Part shown: piece after piece, positions 25,039-31,792 of the stretch
Position numbering within the stretch: the stretch's first letter is position 1
Layout: every line of letters begins with the position of its first letter
Assembly: GCA_009692185.1 (NCBI GenBank)
Contig: SHZT01000017.1
Span: forward strand, 1-38,691
Length of the DNA: 38,691 nt
Direction: 5' to 3'
From: Gemmatimonadota bacterium
Lineage (GTDB): Bacteria; Gemmatimonadota; Gemmatimonadetes; Gemmatimonadales; GWC2-71-9
Translations under genes and position numbers: made by a program
The notes under the pieces: model-generated
Told to the model about the DNA's origin: nothing
Database searches by the model: none
The model's input: the letters and a program-made list of their open reading frames with translations, nothing else

Positions 25039-25821
25039 ATGGTCGGTCAGCAGTCAAACACGTCGCGATGGTTCCGGACTGCCCAGGCGATCATTCTCGC
25101 ACTGGCAGTACTCGCACCCGCGACGGTTCGAGCGCAGGATGTGAAGTTCAAGGTTGAGGAGCGCTCGAGCCTGGCCTGGTGGCAAATGAGCCCGCACCTC
25201 CTGCACCTTTGGGCAACCACGTGTCCCGGGGACCCGTCCTGGCAGCCGGGCGCCGAACGCAGCTCCGGGTGGGTGGTTGACGACAGCAAGTATCCCTCCA
25301 CGGGACACTCGAACACGATCGACACCATCCACGTGCCACTCTACCCGCGGCCTGTGGCGCAGGCCATCTGCACGCCCGCCGTCCGTGGCGAATTCACCGT
25401 GCGCGACACGGTACGTTGGACCGGCGTCAAGGGCATGGTCGCCATCCGCGTCGAGCACCTGATTACCGGCCTCGACATGCGTGATAACTACGCCCGCAAG
25501 GCCGTCCTCCAGACGTCCGCCTATCCCGAAGTGAAGTTCCAGGTGGACAGCATGATCAACCAGCGGAAGTCGGGCGATACGACAATCGCCGATCTGTTCG
25601 GTATTTTTGAAATGCGCGGGGTCCGCGTGCCCAAGAAGATCCGCGCTTACTTCTGGCAAGAGCCGCTGGGCCTGCGCGTGACAGCGAAGTTCAAGTTCCC
25701 CGGGACCGACCTCCCCGAGGTCTACAAGATGTCGCGGCTGTCCCTGGGCCTCGGCGTCGGCACCGGTCTGTGGAAGATTGTTCACCTGGGCATCGACGCA
25801 ATCCTCACACCCGGGTCCTGA
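25039..25821 (+). CDS. YceI-like periplasmic protein, paralogue 2
   Basis: The 260-residue protein starts at ATG 25039 with GGAGGAA 7 bases upstream. It has a signal peptide (about residues 1-32, ending VRAQ). The same added N-terminal block as paralogues 1 and 3 is present (SSLAWWQMSPHLLHLW, TTCPGDPSWQPG), then the YceI-like core with LDMRDNYARKAVLQTSAYPE and LGLGVGTGLWKIVHLGIDAIL. The two conserved Cys (in TTCPGD and AICTPAVRG) are present. It is 31 bases before a small lipoprotein gene and 514 bases before paralogue 3. It probably binds a lipid or quinone-like molecule, by analogy with YceI only. Confidence 0.8.
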   Translation: MVGQQSNTSRWFRTAQAIILALAVLAPATVRAQDVKFKVEERSSLAWWQMSPHLLHLWATTCPGDPSWQPGAERSSGWVVDDSKYPSTGHSNTIDTIHVPLYPRPVAQAICTPAVRGEFTVRDTVRWTGVKGMVAIRVEHLITGLDMRDNYARKAVLQTSAYPEVKFQVDSMINQRKSGDTTIADLFGIFEMRGVRVPKKIRAYFWQEPLGLRVTAKFKFPGTDLPEVYKMSRLSLGLGVGTGLWKIVHLGIDAILTPGS

Positions 25822-25852
25822 ACGGCAGGTTGGAGGGCCATAGCACATAAAA

Positions 25853-26287
25853 ATGCATAAACTGCTGCTCGCCGCCGGGGTCGCCGCCGCCATCATGGCG
25901 TGCGACCTCCGCGGCACCAATGACCCGATTCCGCTAACCAAGATTACCAAGATGCAGGCGTTCCTCTGCGTCGTGCCGAACGCGCCCGTATGCCTCGGCC
26001 GCGGAGCGACCATCCCGGCCGGGCAAAACCCGCCGCGGACGGAAGCCTTCCAGGTGTGGGCGTGGCACCCGGGCTACAACACCACGGCCTGGCGCATCTT
26101 CTGGTCAGACCGGGTGTCCGACCCCGCCTCGATCCTCATTGGCTCAGACTCCGTCCTCCAGCCCATCACGCTGGAAGACCTGCCCGACTCCATCAAGACC
26201 GTCGGCGTGCGGGCCTACATTTTGGGGCAGACCGGAAAAGACACTACGGTCCTGTACAAGGACTCTCTCATGTGGACGTACCCTTAG
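25853..26287 (+). CDS. Small lipoprotein between YceI paralogues
   Basis: The 144-residue product has a short signal and lipobox (AAAIMAC, Cys17). The mature domain reads like a small beta sandwich: FQVWAWHPGYNTTAWRIFWSD, SVLQPITLEDLP and VGVRAYILGQTGKDTTVLY. Two further Cys (FLCVVPNAPVC) could form a disulfide. A GGAGGG stands 15 bases before ATG 25853, longer than usual. I do not recognise the family. Its position between two YceI-like genes on the same strand suggests an operon. Confidence 0.65.
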   Translation: MHKLLLAAGVAAAIMACDLRGTNDPIPLTKITKMQAFLCVVPNAPVCLGRGATIPAGQNPPRTEAFQVWAWHPGYNTTAWRIFWSDRVSDPASILIGSDSVLQPITLEDLPDSIKTVGVRAYILGQTGKDTTVLYKDSLMWTYP

Positions 26288-26335
26288 TTTTTCTGGCCTC
26301 CACGTCGTGAAACAAGGCAACACAGGAGGATCGCA

Positions 26336-27124
26336 ATGAAGGTCACCGTACGAACCTATCTTCTAGCGGGCCTGGTAGCGGCCGGCATGACGGTATCGGG
26401 CGTCGCGCAGGCCCAGCAACCTGTTCGCCTCACGATCGACTCCAAGTCGAGCCTGGCGTGGTGGCAGGTCAACCCGCACATGGAACACCTTTGGGCCACG
26501 ACGTGCGCACAAGACCCTTCCTGGCGTCCGGGTGAAGGTGCCAGCTCGGGGTGGGCGACCGACTTTCTCTCCAAGGGGATGGCCACGGGACATTCATCCA
26601 AGCTGGTAGACAGCTCCTCGATCCCGCTCTACCCGAGACGGCGCGTGCGCCCCCTCTGCAACGAGGCGGTCTCCGGAGACGTCACCATTGACACCCTGAA
26701 TTGGTCCACTGCACGCGGCACCGTGACCGTGAAAGCAGACCAGCTTACCACGGGCACGGACATGCGGGACAACTACGCCAAGAAGAGCATCCTCACGACG
26801 AGCAACTATCCGGACATCAAGTTCACCATCGACAGCCTGGGTCCCATGACAAAGAAGGTCTCCGTCAAGGGCGACACGCTGCGTGGAGATGTCTTTGGCA
26901 CGTTTGAGTTGCGAGGGGTGAAGCATCCCATGAAGGCCAGCGCCCGGACGACGCACGAGGCGGGTGGCCTTCGGGTCCGGGCCAAGTTCATGATGGGCAC
27001 AAGGGACATGGTCGAGGTCTACAACATGTCCAAGGTTTCGCTCGGCCTGGGCGTCGTGCAGTCGATCTGGGAAGAACTCTGGATGGGGGTCGATGTGCTG
27101 CTGAAGGTGCCGGGGACCCCGTAG
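26336..27124 (+). CDS. YceI-like periplasmic protein, paralogue 3
   Basis: The 262-residue protein starts at ATG 26336 behind AGGAGGATCGCA, a strong ribosome site. It has a signal peptide (about residues 1-26, VAQAQ). It shares with the other two the block SSLAWWQVNPHMEHLW, TTCAQDPSWRPGEG and the second Cys in PLCNEAVSG. The core has TDMRDNYAKKSILTTSNYPD, FGTFELRGVKHPMKASA and VSLGLGVVQSIW. Paralogue 1 (5618) is closer in its core (IKFTIDSL versus IRFTIDSL) than paralogue 2. A strong terminator follows at 27153. Confidence 0.82.
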   Translation: MKVTVRTYLLAGLVAAGMTVSGVAQAQQPVRLTIDSKSSLAWWQVNPHMEHLWATTCAQDPSWRPGEGASSGWATDFLSKGMATGHSSKLVDSSSIPLYPRRRVRPLCNEAVSGDVTIDTLNWSTARGTVTVKADQLTTGTDMRDNYAKKSILTTSNYPDIKFTIDSLGPMTKKVSVKGDTLRGDVFGTFELRGVKHPMKASARTTHEAGGLRVRAKFMMGTRDMVEVYNMSKVSLGLGVVQSIWEELWMGVDVLLKVPGTP

Positions 27125-27152
27125 TTCAACAGGTTTCTTGTGGACAAACGGA

Positions 27153-27185
27153 ACGGGGGTCGCAACCGCGACCCCCGTCTTCTTA
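27153..27185 (+). terminator. Rho-independent terminator after YceI paralogue 3
   Basis: ACGGGGGTCGC (27153-27163) and GCGACCCCCGT (27168-27178) form a perfect 11-bp stem with loop AACC, followed by CTTCTT. It lies 28 bases past the stop codon. Confidence 0.85.
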
Positions 27186-27205
27186 ACCCTATGAGCCTGC
27201 AGTGT

Positions 27206-27661
27206 TCAGGGCTGCGGGTCTCCCCCCGCGGTGCAGGAGTACTTGCAGTCGGTCACGGTGTTCGCACACTGATTGTTCCGGTTTGCGAGCCGATTACAAT
27301 CCTTGCTGGAGCCCGCCAGCATCGCTCCGGTCAGCACCATCCCGGCCAACCCGGTCATGCCCGCGGCGAACCCGAATGTCTTTCCCTTGTCGTACTTCCG
27401 GACCACCATCGCATCCACTTCGCGCAGGTTCATGGCCACGCGTTCGCCGTCCTGATTACCGACCAGGCTGTCGGCCACGATGGTCGGCTCGGTGATCGCA
27501 AAAATGGCTCCGTCGGCATCACGTACCACAACCTGCGTGGGCTTCTCGGTGGTGATCAACCGGGCGGGCACCCGCTGCATGCTGTAGCAACCGGCCGTCA
27601 GCGTGAGCAGAACCGCGCCAGCCACCACGCGCACTTCCCACAGGACAGATCGAAGATTCAT
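27206..27661 (-). CDS. Small lipoprotein with C-terminal TM, paralogue of the 6.4-kb protein
   Basis: The 151-residue product starts at ATG 27661 behind GGAGGGAG and has the lipobox TLTAGC (about Cys24). The beta-rich domain VVVRDADGAIFAITEPTIVADSLVGNQ resembles VWVTRNDGARMEVHSPRIIQDSLFAGW of the protein at 6355, and both then have an (A/E)V..VVRK/VSMR step and a glycine-rich hydrophobic helix. The tail contains five Cys (DCNRLANRNNQC..DCKYSCTAG), unlike the paralogue, and could be disulfide-bonded. Function is unknown. Confidence 0.7.
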   Translation of the reverse strand: MNLRSVLWEVRVVAGAVLLTLTAGCYSMQRVPARLITTEKPTQVVVRDADGAIFAITEPTIVADSLVGNQDGERVAMNLREVDAMVVRKYDKGKTFGFAAGMTGLAGMVLTGAMLAGSSKDCNRLANRNNQCANTVTDCKYSCTAGGDPQP

Positions 27662-27780
27662 TGGGCAACTCCCTCCGGGATGATTACCGGTTTCAGGCCA
27701 CTCATGGATCCCCTGCAATTTGCGAGCTCCGGCTACCTGACGCAAGTTCGTCGCGGTCCCTGAGCCGGACGGACGGAGCC

Positions 27781-28260
27781 CTACCGCCCCCCGCCGCCCT
27801 TACCGGTCCGCAAATAGCTGATGAGTCGGTTGGCCATGCCGTCAATGCCAAGATCGTCTCCGCCCTGGATGGTGATAGCGGGCGTCCGGGTGCGGCAATC
27901 GACCAGACTCAACTGGTTGTAGTAAATGAACAGGACCCCGTCCACCGACACCGACTCACCGGCCGGGCAGATGTCCGCGATCGCCTCGGCCTCGGTGGCC
28001 CAGCGGCCGGAGCGCCGCAGGGCTTGCCAGCCACCCTCAGCGAGCTTGGCGCGCACCATGGAGCTCTGCCGGAGTTCGGCCCGGCTGTCGCCTCCGGCCA
28101 CGGTGACGATGACCTGGTACTTCGAACCCTCGTGCAACTTGCTCACCTGCTCGCTCGAGCGGTTCTTCTTGGGTAGCATCTCGGCACATGCGCCGAAGCC
28201 CACCACAAACGCCAACGCAACCAGCGACTGCACAGCCCGCCGTAGCGAAGAACTCATCAT
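27781..28260 (-). CDS. Lipoprotein with intact family domain (source type of the 3.6-4.0 kb fragment)
   Basis: The 159-residue product begins at ATG 28260 behind GAGGCGGATA; a second ATG follows at once. It has a signal with VVGFGAC as the lipobox, then an alpha/beta domain: YQVIVTVAGGDSRAELRQS, GGWQALRRSGRWATEAEAIADIC, VDGVLFIYYNQLSLVDC and DDLGIDGMANRLISYLRTG. The same domain, without signal, is at 3684-4036. The two Cys of the mature domain (AIADIC and SLVDC) are kept in both copies. It lies 11 bases after the barrel gene at 28931-28272, so they likely form an operon. Function unknown. Confidence 0.75.
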   Translation of the reverse strand: MMSSSLRRAVQSLVALAFVVGFGACAEMLPKKNRSSEQVSKLHEGSKYQVIVTVAGGDSRAELRQSSMVRAKLAEGGWQALRRSGRWATEAEAIADICPAGESVSVDGVLFIYYNQLSLVDCRTRTPAITIQGGDDLGIDGMANRLISYLRTGKGGGGR

Positions 28261-28271
28261 TATCCGCCTCA

Positions 28272-28931
28272 TCAGTGTGTTGACCATAGTGCGAATGAAA
28301 GTCCCAGTGACCAGATGATGTCATGATGCGTCAGCGCCCGCGTCTGGTTGGGCAGGCCGACGTTGAACTGCGAACGGCTGACGTTGTCTTCCAGTTCGAA
28401 CCGGAAGGCGGGGCCCCGCTTGCCCTTCCCCAGCACCGCGGTCCCACCCGCGACGAATACGACAGACTCATCGGGCGTCGCCGGCGTGTCCAGGAACGCC
28501 TGGCCGCTGCGGCCCACGACACCTAATCCCGACCCGACGTACATGGAGAGCCGCCGGTGCGTGTCCGGCGTCAGACGCACCAGGGCCCGCAGGTTCGCCA
28601 GCCACAGTGTCGCCCGAAGGTCAGACACCACGCGGGCTGCCGTGCTGTCGCGAACCGCGACCTGCCCCTTCCCGTACTGCATGGCCCCCTCGATACCGAA
28701 CCGGGGGTGGAACCAGAACACCAGCCGCCCGATGGCCAGGCCCGTGATGATCTGCTGCTTCCGGAGCCCCGGCTCGTCGATCATGGGGCCGCCCAGGGGC
28801 ATGTAGACGCCAATCCCTGGGCTGAACCGCACTTCCCGCCTAACCTGCCCCTGCGCGACGCCAGGACCCGTCCCCACCAGCACGGCGGCGACGATCAGCG
28901 AATAACGCTTGGTCCGGCCGCGGCTAGGCAT
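28272..28931 (-). CDS. Predicted outer-membrane beta-barrel protein
   Basis: The 219-residue protein has a signal peptide (about residues 1-28, ending VAQGQ) and alternating hydrophobic strands with glycines typical of small 8-stranded barrels: FSPGIGVYMPLGGP, FGIEGAMQYGKGQ, LSMYVGSGLGVVG, FVAGGTAVLG, PAFRFELEDNV, IIWSLGLSFALW. The last residues (LWSTH) do not end in the usual Phe. ATG 28931 follows AGGACACCA. It is the first gene of a short minus-strand group with the lipoprotein at 28260. Confidence 0.65.
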   Translation of the reverse strand: MPSRGRTKRYSLIVAAVLVGTGPGVAQGQVRREVRFSPGIGVYMPLGGPMIDEPGLRKQQIITGLAIGRLVFWFHPRFGIEGAMQYGKGQVAVRDSTAARVVSDLRATLWLANLRALVRLTPDTHRRLSMYVGSGLGVVGRSGQAFLDTPATPDESVVFVAGGTAVLGKGKRGPAFRFELEDNVSRSQFNVGLPNQTRALTHHDIIWSLGLSFALWSTH

Positions 28932-29003
28932 TGGTGTCCTGAGGGATCGGTTCAGGCCGTAAAAATCGCCCGCCCACTGGCTGCCCGCAAGGCGGATTTG
29001 TCT

Positions 29004-29047
29004 GTGAAAAGAAGAAACGCGTAGTGTCCTAAGACACTACGCGTTTC
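29004..29047 (-). terminator. Rho-independent terminator for the cytochrome-porin transcript
   Basis: GAAACGCGTAGTGTC (29014-29028) and GACACTACGCGTTTC (29033-29047) form a perfect 15-bp stem with loop CTAA. On the minus strand it is followed by TTCTTTTCAC, a T-rich tail, so it acts on transcripts arriving from the cytochrome-porin gene. Confidence 0.9.
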
Positions 29048-29065
29048 CCCGTGTTCCCAACCGAC

Positions 29066-29086
29066 CCCGGCCTGGATCAGGCCGGG
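29066..29086 (-). terminator. Second hairpin directly behind the cytochrome-porin stop
   Basis: CCCGGCCTG (29066-29074) and CAGGCCGGG (29078-29086) form a perfect 9-bp stem with a 3-base loop, 10 bases past the stop codon. No T-run follows, so it may protect the mRNA end or act in tandem with the stronger hairpin at 29014-29047. Confidence 0.6.
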
Positions 29087-29096
29087 ACCGACCGAA

Positions 29097-30536
29097 CTAG
29101 AACATGTAGTCGAAGCCGATGTTCCAGCTCCAGCCGTCGCGCTTGAAGTTGCCCAGCGCGTTCGGTGTAGCGTTGACGCCTTCCTTAAGGAACGAGGTGC
29201 TGCTCGTCTGGTTAGCAGCGGTCGTCAGGAACGACAACCCCAGGCTCAGCGAGAAGTTCATCGCCGGGCGGTAGAAGAACGTGAAGTTCATGGGGTTGAA
29301 CGGCACCTTGTTGAAATTGTGCACGACGCCGTTCTTGTCCTTGAACGTGCCGTACTTGTACGGGCGGGTCAGCGCGTACTCTACGCCGTACGTACGGTCG
29401 TAGTAGTAACGGAACCCGAAGCCGACGCTGCTGTTCCCGATGAACTCGGAACCTTCAGCGTACGTCTCCTTGATACCCGGCGACCAACCAGCGCCGCCGG
29501 AGAAGCTGTGCGGGCCACGATCAACGAACCCGTACAGGAACTGAACGCCGTGCTGGAAGAAGTCACCCATGTCCGCCGGCTTGTAGGCCACGCGGGTCGC
29601 GGCGGTGTTGCCGCGGGTGTTGGTGTACAAGCTGTTATTCGTGTACGTGATGTTCCGGTCGGCATCAAGGCCCACGCCGCCAACGGTGGGAATCTTGTCG
29701 TTGCCGGTGCGGAACTCGTACTTGATCCACATCTGGTTGTAGTCCGAGTTGCCGAGCGCGTAACCGATAAGACCGCCGTAGTTGTGACCAGAGAAATCAC
29801 GGTTGTCTTCGCCCGGCTGCATGCCGAGCGCGGTCACGAGGCGGTCCTTGATCAACGCGTACAGTATCAGGTTCACGTAGGGCGTGTGCGCGTTGCCGAT
29901 GCCGCCGCCACCCAGGCTGGCCGTACCACCGCCAGGCGAGTAGGGGCAGAAGCCGGCGAGACAGTTGAGGCCCTGGGTCGTGTACGCGACACCAACAATG
30001 TTGTCGTACCCAGGATTGATCACGAACTTCAGGTCGTACTCGTCGAACGACTCGAGGCGGAAGATCGAGTTACCTGTGCCGCCGCCGGCGCCGTCGAGGT
30101 ACAGTTCGTTCCACAGTCCGATGTGTTCGCCGATCGCGCCCACGTAGAACCACGAAATCGAGGAACCAGGCGTGGTCGTGAGGGAGCTGGGCGAAGACGC
30201 AGGGGACTTTGACCGTGTCGCAGACTTGCTCTGCGACAGCAGGGTGTTGCGGAAACGCAGCGAGTAGATGTTCTGGATGCCAAGCATGAGGCGCTTACCG
30301 TTCAGTGCGCCTTCTTCACCAGCTTCAATCTTCTCGGCTACGTACGGAGCCCGATACCCGTTCATCCGGAACTTGCGGCCGGTGAACGTGAAGTCGGGCA
30401 CGTTTGCGAACGTGATATGGCACTGGTTACAGGTCAACCCGGTCTGCCGCACAAACGACGGCACCGCGTTGGCTGTAGCTGCCACGGCCACGATCCCAAA
30501 CGCTACGAGAGCTGCTACCAATCCGAACCGACGCAT
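29097..30536 (-). CDS. Monoheme cytochrome c-porin fusion, Cyc2-like architecture
   Basis: The 479-residue protein starts at ATG 30536 behind a perfect AGGAGGT. Residues 1-24 are a signal peptide. The first ~30 mature residues are a tiny cytochrome domain: PSFVRQTGLTCNQCH (C36, C39, H40) followed by GRKFRMNGY. Residues about 70-479 alternate as beta strands and turns and end in FDYMF, the C-terminal Phe of outer-membrane barrels. One heme plus a barrel of this size is the layout of Cyc2-type cytochrome-porins, which move electrons across the outer membrane in Fe(II) oxidisers; related proteins of unknown role also have it. A Ser/Thr-rich loop (LSQSKSATRSKSPASS) and a LNCLAGFC loop are notable. 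Two tandem hairpins end the transcript. The substrate is unproven. Confidence 0.8.
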   Translation of the reverse strand: MRRFGLVAALVAFGIVAVAATANAVPSFVRQTGLTCNQCHITFANVPDFTFTGRKFRMNGYRAPYVAEKIEAGEEGALNGKRLMLGIQNIYSLRFRNTLLSQSKSATRSKSPASSPSSLTTTPGSSISWFYVGAIGEHIGLWNELYLDGAGGGTGNSIFRLESFDEYDLKFVINPGYDNIVGVAYTTQGLNCLAGFCPYSPGGGTASLGGGGIGNAHTPYVNLILYALIKDRLVTALGMQPGEDNRDFSGHNYGGLIGYALGNSDYNQMWIKYEFRTGNDKIPTVGGVGLDADRNITYTNNSLYTNTRGNTAATRVAYKPADMGDFFQHGVQFLYGFVDRGPHSFSGGAGWSPGIKETYAEGSEFIGNSSVGFGFRYYYDRTYGVEYALTRPYKYGTFKDKNGVVHNFNKVPFNPMNFTFFYRPAMNFSLSLGLSFLTTAANQTSSTSFLKEGVNATPNALGNFKRDGWSWNIGFDYMF

Positions 30537-30601
30537 TCTTGAACCTCCTGGCTTTAACGGTATGTACGGACGGTTCAACCACTCCATTCGCTCACTGCAC
30601 T

Positions 30602-30613
30602 GCACCTAGGTGC
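30602..30613. promoter_or_regulatory. Perfect 12-bp palindrome upstream of the cytochrome-porin
   Basis: GCACCTAGGTGC lies 66 bases before the cytochrome-porin start in a 132-base gap. TGCAC steps flank it on both sides. It shares the core ACCT(T)AGGT with the palindrome at 24904-24916. It could be an operator. No clear promoter pair is visible around it. Confidence 0.3.
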
Positions 30614-30668
30614 TGCACCTACAACTAACAAACTACACTGCCGTTCTCTTCCTCCTTCTTGAACGACA

Positions 30669-31058
30669 TCACTTTTTCGCTAGTCGGTCTTCTTCTCCGC
30701 GGACATACGTCAACAACAACTCGATGTCCTGATCCGTAAACTTCTGCTGGGGCATACGGATGCCCTTCCACTCAGCCACCATGGCGATTGCGGTCGAGTC
30801 CGACGCAATCATCTCGTTGGTGTTCATGAGCCACTTGTCGATCCACTCCCGCGTGCGACGCTGCTCAAGGCCCGCGAGATCGGGGCCGGCCATTCTCTTG
30901 CCAACCCCGTGGCACGCACCGCAACCGCGGTTGGTCCACAACATCTTGGATTTCGCCTTCGTGGCGGCGTCCTGTGCCTGGGCGCTGGATACAAGCGCGA
31001 GCATCGCCACCACTAATACGAAAGGTACCGCCCCCGCCGAGAGGCGCAACTTCGTCAC
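30669..31058 (-). CDS. Monoheme cytochrome c, periplasmic (second of a tandem pair)
   Basis: The 129-residue product has a signal peptide (about residues 1-28, SSAQA) and a class I cytochrome c fold: RGCGACHGVGKRMAGPDL binds heme through C46, C49 and H50, and RMPQQKFTD supplies the likely sixth ligand M102, before a final helix DIELLLTYVRG. It is closely related to the adjacent gene at 31441-31055; they share GLEQRR, EWI-KWL, MIASDSTA and the RMP step. Its ATG overlaps the upstream stop by 4 bases. It probably shuttles electrons in the periplasm, next to the cytochrome-porin 132 bases downstream. Confidence 0.93.
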   Translation of the reverse strand: MTKLRLSAGAVPFVLVVAMLALVSSAQAQDAATKAKSKMLWTNRGCGACHGVGKRMAGPDLAGLEQRRTREWIDKWLMNTNEMIASDSTAIAMVAEWKGIRMPQQKFTDQDIELLLTYVRGEEDRLAKK

Positions 31059-31441
31059 TTACCGGCTTGGATCCTCGTCTCTTGTGCCCGGACGTAAGCC
31101 AGCATCGCGTCGATGTCGTTGTCAGTCAAGCGCTGCTTGGGCATCCTGGCGCCGTTCCATTCCTGTACCAAGGCCATGGCGGTCGAGTCGGACGCGATCA
31201 TGACGTCGGTTTCCTTGAGCCACTTGTAGATCCACTCCTTCGAGCGGCGCTGCTCAAGACCCATCAGGTCAGGAGCAATCATCTTCCTACCGATGCCATG
31301 GCACGACTTGCATCCCCGGTTCTCGTAAAGCCGCTTTCCGCGTACTGCCATCGCGTCAGCGGCCTGCGCGTTCGCAACGGGCACAGCCACGAAATACGCA
31401 GCCACCAATACGCATACCAGCGCCAACCCCGTCTTATGCAT
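31055..31441 (-). CDS. Monoheme cytochrome c, periplasmic (first of a tandem pair)
   Basis: From ATG 31441 the product has 128 residues: a signal peptide (about 1-27, VANAQA), heme motif RGCKSCHGIGRKM (C44, C47, H48) and Met ligand M100 in GARMPKQ. An ATG at 31498 has AAGGTGGG upstream and would add 19 residues, but that site overlaps the -10 of a promoter at 31507-31535, whose transcript would start near 31500. The shorter form also gives a normal signal peptide. It heads the leftward cytochrome transcript, divergent from ccmA. The pair arose by tandem duplication, judging from their strong similarity. Confidence 0.9.
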   Translation of the reverse strand: MHKTGLALVCVLVAAYFVAVPVANAQAADAMAVRGKRLYENRGCKSCHGIGRKMIAPDLMGLEQRRSKEWIYKWLKETDVMIASDSTAMALVQEWNGARMPKQRLTDNDIDAMLAYVRAQETRIQAGK

Positions 31442-31501
31442 GATGGAGCTCGCCTTCGTGATAGGGTTTATGGTACTCGCCACAACAGCTTGCTTCATGA
31501 G

Positions 31502-31561
31502 GGCCCACCTTATCACCGGCCGCAACACCTGTCAAGACTTGCCCTCCCATGCAGGTGGGCC
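31502..31561. promoter_or_regulatory. 9-bp inverted repeat bracketing the cytochrome promoter
   Basis: GGCCCACCT (31502-31510) and AGGTGGGCC (31553-31561) are perfect inverted repeats with centres 51 bases apart, about five helical turns. The left arm overlaps the -10 and the right arm lies upstream of the -35 of the cytochrome promoter. This arrangement suits a regulator that loops DNA, but could be chance in GC-rich sequence. Confidence 0.35.
31507..31535 (-). promoter_or_regulatory. Promoter of the cytochrome c / cytochrome-porin group
   Basis: On the minus strand, TTGACA (31535-31530), a perfect sigma-70-type -35, is followed after exactly 17 bases by TAAGGT (31512-31507). The -10 is weaker (3 of 6). 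Transcription would begin near 31500, giving a leader of about 59 bases to ATG 31441. Confidence 0.55.
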
Positions 31562-31703
31562 AAGGTCCAGACAGATCGGGAGCGAGCGGTCAGCTACATA
31601 CGTAGTTTTCTCGGATGCCGGAACCAACCAACGGCCTACCAACCGTCTTCACGATGGGTCGCTCTGATATCCCAAGCCTAGATATGGCTTTGGTTTGGAC
31701 CCC

Positions 31704-31733
31704 TTGCCCGTCCTGTCCAACGGCAGTTAGAAT
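31704..31733 (+). promoter_or_regulatory. Possible promoter of the ccm operon
   Basis: TTGCCC (31704-31709) and TAGAAT (31728-31733) are separated by 18 bases. The -10 matches TATAAT at 5 of 6 positions. Predicted transcript start is near 31740, about 53 bases before the ATT proposed as the ccmA start. Confidence 0.45.
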
Positions 31734-31792
31734 CTACCCCGCACGGACAATCTGAACGACGTCCACACGCCACACAGGCCGCCGGGGGACCG

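Noticed and set aside
31684-31755. A short open frame from ATG 31684 with CPSC, overlapping the predicted ccm promoter.
   Set aside because: Only 23 codons, no ribosome site, and it would start upstream of the predicted transcript start.
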